A model generated the notes under the pieces. It saw nothing but the letters and a program-made list of their open reading frames with translations. It was not told where the DNA came from and ran no database searches. The position numbers and the translations under genes were made by a program. From NCBI RefSeq assembly GCF_002929215.1, contig NZ_PJII01000008.1:96925-160924 (forward strand): a DNA stretch of 64,000 bases, read 5' to 3'. Position 1 is the first letter of the stretch; the number at the start of each line of letters is the position of its first letter. This document shows positions 13,849-23,964 of the stretch, piece after piece. The stretch comes from Arthrobacter sp. ZGTC412 (GTDB lineage Bacteria > Actinomycetota > Actinomycetes > Actinomycetales > Micrococcaceae).

Positions 13849-14937
13849 ATGACGAATCCTGCGCGGAAGCGACTGCGAGTGGGGCACCGATCCGAGAGGA
13901 GCGGCATCAATGCGGTGCGCGCACTTCTGGAGCGCCATGACCTGGTCGTCGACGAGGTCGACGGCCGCAGCGACTACGGCCGCGATCTTAATGTCGACGT
14001 GACCCGGGGATCCGAGATCACCGGCGGCATCATTGGTGTGCAGGTCAAAGGCGGAAAGACCTTCTTCCGGAAGGGCCGATGGTTCATCCCCGCAACGCCG
14101 AAGGACTGGATCTACTGGCGTTCGTCCACCGTCCCCATCATCGGCATGGTGCACGATCCCGAGACCGGGGCCATCAGATGGATCAACCTGTCGCAGCTGG
14201 CCCGCAGCAGGGTCCAGATCGACGGCTATGATGCTTCTCCACAGTCCGATGAGTTGGCGGAGGTGGTCGTCACCGAGGTTGTGGACGACGACCACCTGGA
14301 CCGGTTCCTCGATGAGGTGGAGGCCTACCTCGCGGCGACGGCCGAGTCGGCGTACCTGCTGCTTGTCGAGGACGACGACAAGCTGCGCCGCCGCGGGGTC
14401 TTCAACTGCTGGACGCTCGGGCGGCGCGACCCTCGGCCGCTGATCCTCCTGCGACGTCTGCTCCCGTCGATGAGCGGAGAGAGCCTTCTCGTGGGAATTA
14501 CGGTGCTCGCCCATGTCACCCATCACCCCGACATCTTCTGGAGCGAGCGCAACTGGATTACCCCGCTCATCAAGAACGAGGTGCGCGCCACCCTGCAATG
14601 GTCGGCTGGCGAGCTGGCGACGCTCGTGAACGCCGTGGAGACGATGGACGACGGCGGCTCTGAGTGGAGGCGCGGCGGCGTCGGTCAGAGCCTCTGGTCG
14701 ATCATGGTGGTGGACCCGGACCTTTGCCAGAAGCTGCCGGGCGCTATAGGTATCTGCGTGGCGGCCGGCCAGCTGCAGGCGGCACTCCGTTTGGTGATCT
14801 GCTACCAGTACCTGGCCGATGACTCAGTAGCGGTCGTGGACGCGATGATGGAGGAGCACCCGCGTCTCGCGGAAGAGGAGATGGCCGGATACCTCGTGGA
14901 GCAGGTGCATGAATGGGGACGACTCGACGTTTACTGA
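13849..14937 (+). CDS. DUF4365-like nuclease-domain protein
   Basis: About 362 residues. The first ~140 look like a DUF4365/PD-(D/E)XK domain: an N-terminal helix with Glu (ERSGINAVRALLE), then the acidic DYGRDLNVDV, then GIIGVQVKGGKTF giving the Q-x-K end of the motif, followed by YWRSSTVPIIGMVHDPETG typical of this family. The remaining ~220 residues are helical and unrecognised. The family is found with defence and mobile genes and is thought to cut DNA. The ATG at 13849 is chosen; GTG at 13843 is equally possible because neither has a clear ribosome site. Confidence 0.68.
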   Translation: MTNPARKRLRVGHRSERSGINAVRALLERHDLVVDEVDGRSDYGRDLNVDVTRGSEITGGIIGVQVKGGKTFFRKGRWFIPATPKDWIYWRSSTVPIIGMVHDPETGAIRWINLSQLARSRVQIDGYDASPQSDELAEVVVTEVVDDDHLDRFLDEVEAYLAATAESAYLLLVEDDDKLRRRGVFNCWTLGRRDPRPLILLRRLLPSMSGESLLVGITVLAHVTHHPDIFWSERNWITPLIKNEVRATLQWSAGELATLVNAVETMDDGGSEWRRGGVGQSLWSIMVVDPDLCQKLPGAIGICVAAGQLQAALRLVICYQYLADDSVAVVDAMMEEHPRLAEEEMAGYLVEQVHEWGRLDVY

Positions 14938-15437
14938 ACGCCGGCCCAGACTTTTCGCTGAACGCCTCTCCGGCCCGGCCGCAGTGACGAAGGTGCGAGC
15001 AAGAGGCCCGGCGGACACGGTGTGACGACTGACGCCGGCAACATGCCGCTCAGGCGCCAGGCATCGTCGCCTTCAGAGCCGGGCAGTTCCCGGAAGTCTT
15101 GTCACGACCGTCGTCACCGGGACGGCCTGAATTACGACTTCTCCCCCGACTGGCTGAACTCCAACACCTCACCATCCGTTTCGGACACGGTCACATGGGT
15201 TCAAATCCCACCGTCGTAAAGGACATCCGAAAGGGACGACAGAACATGTAAGAGGTCTGCCTGGACCATTTCGTATGGCCATAAATTATTCATACCGGAA
15301 AGCGCAAGGGCGCCTGAGGATCCTGCAAAGGGTTTGCCCCAACCGGCCCTGCCCTGCTTTGTCCAGCGGGCTCGACTTTTCAACAGTTCTTGATGGCGCC
15401 GTCGGCGAACGGCAGGTAGATTGACCGCCAGGCGAGA
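14938..15437. other. Gene-free stretch with a tRNA T-arm-like sequence
   Basis: No convincing gene on either strand. At 15194-15208 the sequence TGGGTTCAAATCCCA folds as a perfect T arm and is followed by CCGTCGT, as if it were the 3' end of a tRNA, but no matching 5' half is present. It may be a relic attachment site of an earlier insertion, or chance. Confidence 0.35.
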
Positions 15438-17016
15438 GTGGGCGTGGTGTTGGGGGGATCTTCGTTGCAGCTGGTGGCGTACGTCAATGGTGAGCGAGTC
15501 GATGCGACTGAGATGGCTCATCGGCCGTGGCGTGATCTGGTGAAACATCCGCGCTATGCGGAGCTGGTGCTGATTGAATGCGGGCTGCGGGCCAAACGGG
15601 TAACCTCCCACATGGGCCGCCAGTACTTCGCCCATTACCCGAGCCTTGAGTGCCCCGTCGTGCACAAGTCGGAGTCGCCCCAGCACCTGGCCATGAAGCA
15701 GGCGCTGAAGGACAGGATCAACGCGGTCCCGGGTTGGACCGCGGAGGTGGAGGCCGCTCATCCCGAGCGGGCCTGGACTGCCGATGTCTTGGCCACCAAC
15801 ACGGACGGCCGGCGGCTGACGTTCGAAGTCCAGCTCTCGCAGCAGACCGAGGAAGAGTTTGTGCGCCGGTCCCAGCGCTACGTGGACGATCATCGGCCCG
15901 GTGTGGGTTGTCCCCAAAGACTTCGATTGGTTCCGGGTGCAGCTGCCGATGATCGTAACGGGCTTCGGTAAGACCAGCGGCCTGTCTGGGGATCCTGCTG
16001 AACTGATGGAGCTGCTCGAACACCAGCCGCTCATCGGAAAGGTGGCCCGGTCCGGGGCGGCGGTGGACGCGGTCCTACACCCGAGGTTCAAATGGCCTTA
16101 CGGGACGCCACGGCACCAGTGGGACACTATACAGCGACTGGAGGCTGAGCGCGCCGAAGCAGTGGAGGCCGCCAGGGTGAAGGCTGCTCAGGAAGCCAAA
16201 GCGAGACAGCTTGCGGGTCAGGAGGAGGTGCAACGTAAGGCGGAAAGGGACTCGCTGTTTGCGGTTCAAGCTGTGGTCCCCGATGTCGGGGCTGTACCCG
16301 CAGTTAAGGCGGGAATGAATGTGTGGGCGAGCATCGTCAAGTGTTCTGGCTCCGGCCACCCTTTCCTCATCTGGCGGCTGCTGGAGCCGCCGGCGAGGAT
16401 TGATCTTCGCCCATACCGGCCGGGCCCCGAAAGCCTGGACCGTGTCCTTGTCCCGGTCGAGGCGTGGCTTCAAGCCGCTGGCGCCTCCCTGGTCCGAGGC
16501 AAGCTGGTTACAGTGAATCGACCCGGTAAGCCTTTGGGCTTTGCATGCCCGACGTGCAACGAACTGGTCCAGGGGCGGTGGGTGTCGTCCATACCAAAAT
16601 GGAAGTGGTCGACAATTGCAGAACGTAGCCAGGCGGAGGTGGAGGTTCCAAGCCGCCGGAACCGGGCGGGCGCCCCGGGCCGCCAAAGGAGCAAACCTTC
16701 AGCCCTCAGACGGTGCATCGGCCGGAGCGCATTGAGGAAGGCCACCCGGAGTTCATTGGCCCCGCGGCCCTGGGCCCTCTGGATGTCTGCGGTCAGGGAC
16801 GCGACCGAAATCGCCGCACGCCAGGCGGCCAAAGATGCCAGGGCGGCACGACTGCGAGAGATCAGCGAGAACCCACGCTACATCGGCAGCGCCAACGGCT
16901 TCAGGTTTCAGTGCAGTGACTGCGGCGGAACTTTCGAGGACGACAACGAGGGAATCCATGCGAACGCCCAGTGTCTGGCTCGTGGCGGCAGGAACCCGGC
17001 TGGCAGTAGGCGATGA
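15438..17016 (+). pseudogene. CoiA-like competence-family protein, frameshifted
   Basis: The first reading frame (15438 to about 15890) reads through HPERAWTADVLATNTDGRR and LTFEVQLSQQTEEEFVRRS, then the sense continues in the next frame with GPVWVVPKDFDWFRV. That is the CoiA-like nuclease core (D...EVQ...; the QxS/T helix), so one base is lost or gained near 15890. The second frame runs on to 17016 with a CPTC zinc-ribbon half (FACPTCNELVQGRW) and a second CSDCGG ribbon at the end. A sequencing error would restore a ~520-residue protein. CoiA relatives have restriction-endonuclease-like folds and appear in mobile DNA. Confidence 0.65.
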
Positions 17017-17042
17017 CCGGCGGTCGTGAAAGGGTTGCCCCC

Positions 17043-17381
17043 ATGAAGCCGATCACCCTGCTCGACATCGACGGCGTAATCAACCCGGTGCTCCGGTCGC
17101 GGCCGGATACTGTCCGGCCTGACCTGTTGCTCTCCTGCGAGGAGAAACCACCGGTGCGGCCGCTGGCCGGGTGCGGCCGGATTGGACGGGTGTCGATCTG
17201 GCCGGCAGAGGCGACGGCCGACTTGGAGGACCAACTGCTTAGCAGCTACTCAACACGGCTGCGGTGTGCGGCGCATGGGCCCAGCGACATCGAGGACTTC
17301 ATCCCCGAGGCATACCGGCGCACCGCCGAACGGAGCCCTGCTAAGGACTCCGTAAGGCCGCTTACTCCTAACATAAAGTGA
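17043..17381 (+). pseudogene. Truncated HAD-like hydrolase fragment
   Basis: About 112 residues beginning MKPITLLDIDGVINPV, which carries the DxD nucleophile motif I of HAD phosphatases. The later HAD motifs (Thr/Ser, Lys, DD) are not visible. After about 75 residues the sequence looks non-homologous and polar, so this is probably the front of a HAD gene cut by rearrangement. It directly follows the broken CoiA-like gene, in line with decay of this part of the island. The ATG at 17043 fits the family; an in-frame ATG ten codons earlier is less likely. Confidence 0.5.
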
Positions 17382-17748
17382 CTGCCGCGCCCCTCGGAAT
17401 GGGGAGCGGCAGGCGCTCTGTTTGTTCAGAATTTTCCAGGAAAGGCGTGTTGACAACTTCAACAGACTCGGCGGCGGACTGGGCTGTATATCGACCGCAC
17501 CGGCCTGGATTCCGTATGTTTTCTGGAGTTTCCAGGTCGAAGACGAAGAAGGCATGGGGTTTGTCATTTCGTGACGCAGCGTTGTGACCTTGCAGCCGAG
17601 TGGCGGTATCCGCTGACAAGGGGCCACTGACTAGATCTCGAAGGCTGGCAAGAGCAAGAATCGTTGCGGTCGACGTAACATGCCCGTACCAAAGAGGGTA
17701 AATTATCGCTTAGTCGGGTGCGGGGCCTGACGAGTGACAAGTGGGGCA
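17382..17748. promoter_or_regulatory. Gene-free region upstream of the STAND gene
   Basis: About 370 bases with no supported gene. Its base composition drops towards AT just before the STAND gene (around 17660-17715), which suggests the promoter of the STAND operon lies there, but I cannot assign -35/-10 boxes with confidence. Confidence 0.4.
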
Positions 17749-20700
17749 ATGACTAAGATTCCTATGCAGGACAAGAACAATGAGCCTGTCGAGCTTGAAG
17801 CTTCCGCGAACTACTCCGCACTGGTCGAGTACAGCCGCGCTGGTGAACGATTTCATCACGTCTGGGCGGCTGCTCAGTCTCTCAGGCTGCTGGACGCGAG
17901 GTCGCGGCTCCAAGCTCTCTGGATCGAAGGAGCCGGAGGCGGATCGGTTGCTGGCGATGAGATTATCGACGTGGCGGAGTATTACGGTCCGGGACCCGAC
18001 GAATTCGACGAGGTCGTCGTCCGGCAGTTGAAGTATTCGACAACGCGGGCGGCCCGAAACCTGGGCCTGAGCGACTTGGGACCAACGCTTCGCAAGTTTG
18101 CGCAGATAGATTCTCGGGCTTCCGAGGCTTTCAGCGTTCCTGCGCGAGCGAAAGCCCGCTACGTCGTGGTAACGAATCGTCCGATCAGCCCTACTGTTAC
18201 GAATGCATTTACGAAGATCATGGAAGGCCGGCATTTCGCTGAGAATTCCTATCCAGGGAAGTTGCTGCGTTGGCTACAGTTGAATCGCGATTCAGCAATC
18301 GGCTTGCTTGACCGAATCGAGTTTGCATCCAGCGAGTTAGGGCTTCGGGCGCTCAGGTCCCAACTTGATGACCTCACGGGGATGCTCACTGGAGAGACTG
18401 ACGCCACGATTCCGTCCGTTCTCATAGAACAGGTCAGTAAACGTGCGAGCGGTGAAACGGCAACTCCTATTCGGCTTGAAACCGTGGCAGCCTCGTTCGG
18501 GGTAGCGGTTGAAGAGCTTGTCCCAGCCCCTTCCCTCTTGTCCACGGAATCGTCGCTAGTCGGACGGGAGCGCTACAAAGAGCTCGCCGAGGCAATACTC
18601 GCGGCCGAGCGTCCGGTAATTATGACAGCGGTGGGCGGGGCGGGTAAGAGTACCTTTGCCAGGCAACTTCCGGATTTGCTCGCAGACCGCGCTACGGTGA
18701 TCGTCTACGATTGCTTCGGAAACGGTTCCTATCGTGCGTCCAACCATTCGAGACACAGGCACCGCGACGGGCTAGTCCAGATCGCCTCGGAACTCGCGGC
18801 CCGTGCGCTTTGCCCTCCACTAATCCCGCGTCCAGCCACCGCTCCGACTGAGTACCTCAAGGCGTTCCGTAAGCGGCTAGCCGAGGCTGCGTTGCGGAAT
18901 GCCGAAGGCAGCCCCGGTGCTCGAATTGTTATCCTTGTCGACGCGGCTGATAACGCCGCGGCTGCAGCCCATTCCCGGCCTGGGGAACAGTCGTTTGTGC
19001 GTGACTTGCTGCGCCTAGAGCCGGTCGAAAATGTGAGCATAGTGCTCACGTGCCGGCCCTACCGTGTAAGCGACCTCGACCCACCCCCGGGAATCGTTCA
19101 ACTTGAGCTGTCAGAATTCTCACTGCACGAAACTGCGGATATGCTCCATTCGCGATATCCAGAAGCGACGTCGCGGGAGGTAGAAGAATTCCATCGACGG
19201 ACTTCGGCTAATCCTCGAATCCAGGCGTTGTCGCTTGAACGGTGCACTAGCCTTCGACAGTGCCTTGAGGCGCTTGCAGGGATAGCAGAGGAAGACGGTA
19301 ATGCCGTCGAGCAATTACTGAATCAACAGCTCGATGCGGTTCTGGATACGGCCGGGAATGACCGGGACACGCTAGAATTCGCCGGACAGCTGCTGGCCAC
19401 CCTCCGCCCCCGGATTCCGATCGAGGTGCTTGCGTCGCTGACTGAACGCGACAGCGGGCTGATCCGGAGTTTTGTATCTGACCTCGGTCGTGGGCTCCTC
19501 ATCGACGAAGACTCTGTGCAATTTCTAGACGAGCCAACCGAGACGTTCTTTCGAACGCGATACGAGCTCAACGCGGAAAATGCTGAGCGAGTTGTGGCCA
19601 CCCTTACAGAGCTATCGTCCACGAGCTCATACGCTGCTGGTTCACTGCCTCAGGTGCTTTGGGAAGCAGGTCGCTACGCCCAACTGGCGCAACTCGCCAA
19701 AGCCGATCTCGCGCTTCCGAACGCCAGCGAAGTCGAGCGTCGTCAAATCTCACAATTACGAACCGCCTTCGCGCTCCGTGCCGCTATCAAGCTTCGTCAT
19801 CCCGCGGACATCGTAGGACTTGCGATGCGTGCCGGGGAAGCGGCAGCGAGCAGTGAGCGTCGCTACAGGCTCCTATGCAATGAACCTGACCTCACAGGGG
19901 ACATTCTCGACAGCGCAACGATAGATGAAATACGGGCAGCCCGCATGTTTCCCGGTGACTGGCCGGGAGCTGTGCTTGGAGCTGAGTCGGTTATGTTGGC
20001 AATGAAGACCGATCGACAAGGTGAGGGTAGGAACCGACTACGGGCCGCCGTGGCCGCGTTGAACGCGTGGGTCCAAGCGCAAGCGGAATCGAGTGATTCG
20101 AATGTCGAGCCCAAAAACGTTGCAAACATCGCGCTGGCGGCCCTGTACCTTCATGGAGAACAATCAGCGGCGCGATTCTTGGAGGGCTGGCGTCCACCTC
20201 GCTGGATCTTAGAGCCAGCGGGGCTTCTAACCGCAACTCTCTTGGCTCGAGGCGAGCAGGATAGGGTGACGAAGCTCGGGCTAGCATCCCAATCGGCAGC
20301 CCTCAGCGTAGCTGTCGCGGCCGAATCTCAGCGTCTTGGCGTTCCAATGACACAAGAGCACTCGCAGCGCGCTTGGCAGACGCTGCGGGAAAAGCACATC
20401 GATATCGATTTCAGAGAGTACGAACTTCAGAACGCCACGGACATGATTTTCCGCGGTGTCTCTTGGATTTCGGCATGGGCAGTGCGCTACGCGGTAGCGG
20501 CACCGGAGGAAGCGATCTCGCTGCTTAGCGAATACCTTCCGAGTGAACCGCCAAACGATCTCGGCGACATTTACGGGCGCAAGCGTTCCGGTCTGCTGCA
20601 TGCATACGCTCTCCGCGCCTGCTTTCGGAAGCAACCGCTCACACTTGCAGACCTGCAACCAACAGAGGACGCGGCCGAACCACGCCGAGGACGGCATGAA

Positions 20701-23700
20701 TCCGAGGAACAGCAAGCACAACTCCAGCAGCTTCTTCCATGGCTTAACGAATGGGGGAACTGGACCCTAGGCAGGGTCGCTGCTCGTGCGATTGGTACGC
20801 TGTTGGGCACCTATCCGAGCAAGCGCTCAGGCTACCGGGACCCTGTTCTCCTTCGTCGGATAGCCGGGCCCATCGCCGCCCAATTAGCGCACAACACCTG
20901 CGAAAAAGCTGTTACAGATCAATTCCGCGAGATCCTGCGAAACGCCAACGATCATTCTGGGCTATACGTTGCGGCCGAAATGATTGCTTGCTTACATGGG
21001 GACGACCGCTTCGTTGATGCTGCTTATGCGTGCGCCAACGCGGCGGCCAGTGCGTCCGAACGAGAACATCAGTCTGCAGACCAAATGGCAGATGACATGG
21101 TTCGCATAGCTCGATCAATTTTCGCCTATGACCCACTTGAAGCGCGGCTTTACTTCGAACGTGCGGTTACGGTCGTATCTCGTGTCGGTGACGACGGATG
21201 GCAACGCTGGGGGGCGATTACCAAAATTGGACGCACAGCCGCCAATGATGACGAGCGCGAGGCCTTCGCGTTGGCTGCACACCTCGCGCACCTAGCGGAA
21301 AGGATGGAGCCCTACCTGGACGACGGCTTCGACGAGGGGGAACTGATCCGGACGATCCGACACATCGTCGGCCCTAGAACGCTGGGGTTGCTTAGCCAGT
21401 GGCGCGATCGGCGGTTTGGGAAATTGGAGTGGCTTCTCCACACACTTTCCGAGGAACAATCAGGTTTGTTTGAGCCCGTGCCTCATGTGTCCATAGCTTT
21501 GGCTTCCTTTAGCGAACGTATATCCATTGGTCCGCGACTGACCCTGCTTCAGGACCGCGGCGAACTCACAGACCGCCGATTCGAAGCTGCTCGCGATTTA
21601 GCGCGGGCACGTGGCTCGGAGCTCTACGCGGAGGACACTGGCGAAAGCGTTGCCGCCCGCTTCGAACTGGACTCCAAGGAGACTTCCGAGGATTACAGCG
21701 ACAACAGGGTGTCCAGTTTCTCTAATGACAATGGCGCCTACCTGGCATCACAGGCAAGCAAACTCGCAAGGCTGCGAGAACGTCTGCACGAGGTCAACCT
21801 CTCTACAAATGAAGGTATGTTGCAGGCTGCAGAAGCGATCGCGGATGCCACCCACCGGAGCGAGATTCTTCCTCTCATCGACGCTATGACGGAGCGGCCC
21901 GTCAGCCATTGGGCGGCAGTAACCCATGCCTTTAGCGAATGTGAAGAGTTCACGGCATGGCAAAGAGCGTCCTTCCTTCAACATGCCTTAAAGATGTCGT
22001 CGAACAGCCATGCATTTCGTGGAGCCCTCCGTGCACTCGCCAAAGACTTCCTCGCTGAGAATGGCACATCAATCATGTCGGGGTATCGATATGGAATCGA
22101 TCTGGAAGAGTTCGCTACGCTTCTAGGCATAAACCCGAGTGACGTCGCCATGCTTGCTCTCGAGGCAACGGACGCGACGATCGTGGTCTCGTCTGCGGAG
22201 TCCTGCTACCGCCTTGCAAGTGCAGTTGCCTCTCTCCTAACGCCACAGGAGGCAGTCTCCTCACTCAAGACGGCGCTCACTGACCTGGAACAGGCCCTGG
22301 AGATTGAACCGTGGTCAACGGAGGGTCTTGAAATCCCTACTTCCTCGGATATCCACGCCGCTACCGCAGCCTTTCTCTGGTCCGCGCTGGCAGATCCCCG
22401 GGCTAGCATTCGATGGAGGGCTACACATGCTGTCCGATTCCTCTTCGAGTACGGCGATCAAACTTTGATCGATGCCCTTTGCGCGTTCTCCCATAGCGAC
22501 GCGCCCAGAGGCTACGCCGACCAGCGGTTCCCCTTTTATCGGATGCACGCCGTGGAAGCGCTGCTGGTTGCAGCCGAGCGTGCCTCCGTCACACATCCCG
22601 GGAACGTCGTTTCGGTACTGCCAACAATCAAGAGGCTGCAGGCAGAATACCCGGACAACTTGCGCATGCAGCGCTGCTGCGCCCAAATCGGCATTCGGAC
22701 TGGCGATCACGAATTAGTCGACCAAGCTACCTTCACTCCGAAGCCAATTGAAGTAATGTCCCGCTATGAACGTGCTGGTGCGCCTAAACCTTTCACCACA
22801 AGTCGCGGGACCTCGGAGTTCGACTTCCACTTCGATATAGATGAGTACTGGCTCGGTCCTTTGAGCGATTCTTTCCAAGTTGAACACTCGGATGTGGTCA
22901 AAGCCGCTAGCGACGTGATCCTTGAAGAGTGGGAGTGGCGCGACTCGCCGTTATTGACGATCGACCCCCGACGAGCCGCAGAAGCCTATCTGGAGGGGGA
23001 AACATACTTCTACAAATACGACTTCCCTGAGGCGGAGAATCTTGACTTCTATCTCTCATACCATGCGATGCTCACCGTCGCTGGTCGATTGCTTAGGAGT
23101 AAAACGCCTTACCAGGAGCCAGACGATAACCACACAGAATTCGACCGCTGGTTCTCAACCTTCGACCTAATCCGCGAGGACCGTCTGTGGCTGTCCGACG
23201 CGCGACGTGCCGTGCCCCAAGACCTAGGCCACGCATCGCGCAGTGGTCACGACGGGTGGCTGTGGGAAGTTACCACCAGCGACTTCGTCCGGGCATTTCT
23301 CGGGCCGGATGGGTGGATCACGGTGAGACAGTCCGCTCACCAAACTGACTATAGAACCTCAGACAATATTTTTGTGACAAGCGCCCTCGTTAGCCGTCAG
23401 ACGGGACCGGCGCTCGTCCGTGCCCTGCAAACTTCACCGTCGTTCAACAATTTCCGTATCCCGCTCGCTGGTGATGACGATTTTACATTCGACTCCGGAA
23501 CATTTCGGCTTCGAGGGTGGCTTGACGATCCTGACTCGGAAAGTGGCAGTGATAGACGAGACCCATTCGCCCTCGATGTGCGGTATCCAACACCGCGACC
23601 TTCCAACTGGGTGCAAAAGCTCCTCAATCTGAGCTCGACGACCAACGGACTGGACTGGCTCCAGATTGGAAAGCCGGAAGCAGTTGCCGTCTCTGCGGCG

Positions 23701-23964
23701 TGGTCTCAAAAAGACCGCAGCCGTGAGAGGCGGGGGCCAGACGGTGCCCGACTTCGAGTCACGCCAACACTCCTCGAAGATCTTGCAGCCGCAACAGACA
23801 GTGCGGTGATCCTTGCAGTCCGTTTTGATAGGAACGACGAATCCACCCGGCGCTACTCAGGCTCCGATGACTCTTTGGGGTATCTCGATGACTACGTCAA
23901 ATTCTTCCTCTTCACGCCCAACGAGGGATGGCGCGACTACCGCGGCGATCCTATCGCTAGGTAA
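17749..23964 (+). CDS. Giant STAND NTPase with N-terminal Cap4/DUF4297-like nuclease domain (Avs-like)
   Basis: About 2071 residues. The first ~150 look like a PD-(D/E)XK nuclease of the Cap4/DUF4297 kind: helix FHHVWAAAQSLRLLD, Glu in ALWIEG, Asp in EIIDVAEYY, then VVVRQLKYST supplying Q-x-K, and ARYVVVTNRP. From about 260 a STAND module follows: LVGRERYKELAEAI, Walker A AVGGAGKSTFARQL (about 295-305), Walker B RIVILVDAADN (about 393-402) and the sensor IVLTCRPYR. The remaining ~1400 residues are helical-repeat-like with a divergent end. Size and order match Avs (AVAST) phage sensors, which bind a conserved phage protein, oligomerise and cut DNA; that role here is inference. ATG 17749 chosen; GTG 17734 possible. 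Confidence 0.78.
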   Translation: MTKIPMQDKNNEPVELEASANYSALVEYSRAGERFHHVWAAAQSLRLLDARSRLQALWIEGAGGGSVAGDEIIDVAEYYGPGPDEFDEVVVRQLKYSTTRAARNLGLSDLGPTLRKFAQIDSRASEAFSVPARAKARYVVVTNRPISPTVTNAFTKIMEGRHFAENSYPGKLLRWLQLNRDSAIGLLDRIEFASSELGLRALRSQLDDLTGMLTGETDATIPSVLIEQVSKRASGETATPIRLETVAASFGVAVEELVPAPSLLSTESSLVGRERYKELAEAILAAERPVIMTAVGGAGKSTFARQLPDLLADRATVIVYDCFGNGSYRASNHSRHRHRDGLVQIASELAARALCPPLIPRPATAPTEYLKAFRKRLAEAALRNAEGSPGARIVILVDAADNAAAAAHSRPGEQSFVRDLLRLEPVENVSIVLTCRPYRVSDLDPPPGIVQLELSEFSLHETADMLHSRYPEATSREVEEFHRRTSANPRIQALSLERCTSLRQCLEALAGIAEEDGNAVEQLLNQQLDAVLDTAGNDRDTLEFAGQLLATLRPRIPIEVLASLTERDSGLIRSFVSDLGRGLLIDEDSVQFLDEPTETFFRTRYELNAENAERVVATLTELSSTSSYAAGSLPQVLWEAGRYAQLAQLAKADLALPNASEVERRQISQLRTAFALRAAIKLRHPADIVGLAMRAGEAAASSERRYRLLCNEPDLTGDILDSATIDEIRAARMFPGDWPGAVLGAESVMLAMKTDRQGEGRNRLRAAVAALNAWVQAQAESSDSNVEPKNVANIALAALYLHGEQSAARFLEGWRPPRWILEPAGLLTATLLARGEQDRVTKLGLASQSAALSVAVAAESQRLGVPMTQEHSQRAWQTLREKHIDIDFREYELQNATDMIFRGVSWISAWAVRYAVAAPEEAISLLSEYLPSEPPNDLGDIYGRKRSGLLHAYALRACFRKQPLTLADLQPTEDAAEPRRGRHESEEQQAQLQQLLPWLNEWGNWTLGRVAARAIGTLLGTYPSKRSGYRDPVLLRRIAGPIAAQLAHNTCEKAVTDQFREILRNANDHSGLYVAAEMIACLHGDDRFVDAAYACANAAASASEREHQSADQMADDMVRIARSIFAYDPLEARLYFERAVTVVSRVGDDGWQRWGAITKIGRTAANDDEREAFALAAHLAHLAERMEPYLDDGFDEGELIRTIRHIVGPRTLGLLSQWRDRRFGKLEWLLHTLSEEQSGLFEPVPHVSIALASFSERISIGPRLTLLQDRGELTDRRFEAARDLARARGSELYAEDTGESVAARFELDSKETSEDYSDNRVSSFSNDNGAYLASQASKLARLRERLHEVNLSTNEGMLQAAEAIADATHRSEILPLIDAMTERPVSHWAAVTHAFSECEEFTAWQRASFLQHALKMSSNSHAFRGALRALAKDFLAENGTSIMSGYRYGIDLEEFATLLGINPSDVAMLALEATDATIVVSSAESCYRLASAVASLLTPQEAVSSLKTALTDLEQALEIEPWSTEGLEIPTSSDIHAATAAFLWSALADPRASIRWRATHAVRFLFEYGDQTLIDALCAFSHSDAPRGYADQRFPFYRMHAVEALLVAAERASVTHPGNVVSVLPTIKRLQAEYPDNLRMQRCCAQIGIRTGDHELVDQATFTPKPIEVMSRYERAGAPKPFTTSRGTSEFDFHFDIDEYWLGPLSDSFQVEHSDVVKAASDVILEEWEWRDSPLLTIDPRRAAEAYLEGETYFYKYDFPEAENLDFYLSYHAMLTVAGRLLRSKTPYQEPDDNHTEFDRWFSTFDLIREDRLWLSDARRAVPQDLGHASRSGHDGWLWEVTTSDFVRAFLGPDGWITVRQSAHQTDYRTSDNIFVTSALVSRQTGPALVRALQTSPSFNNFRIPLAGDDDFTFDSGTFRLRGWLDDPDSESGSDRRDPFALDVRYPTPRPSNWVQKLLNLSSTTNGLDWLQIGKPEAVAVSAAWSQKDRSRERRGPDGARLRVTPTLLEDLAAATDSAVILAVRFDRNDESTRRYSGSDDSLGYLDDYVKFFLFTPNEGWRDYRGDPIAR

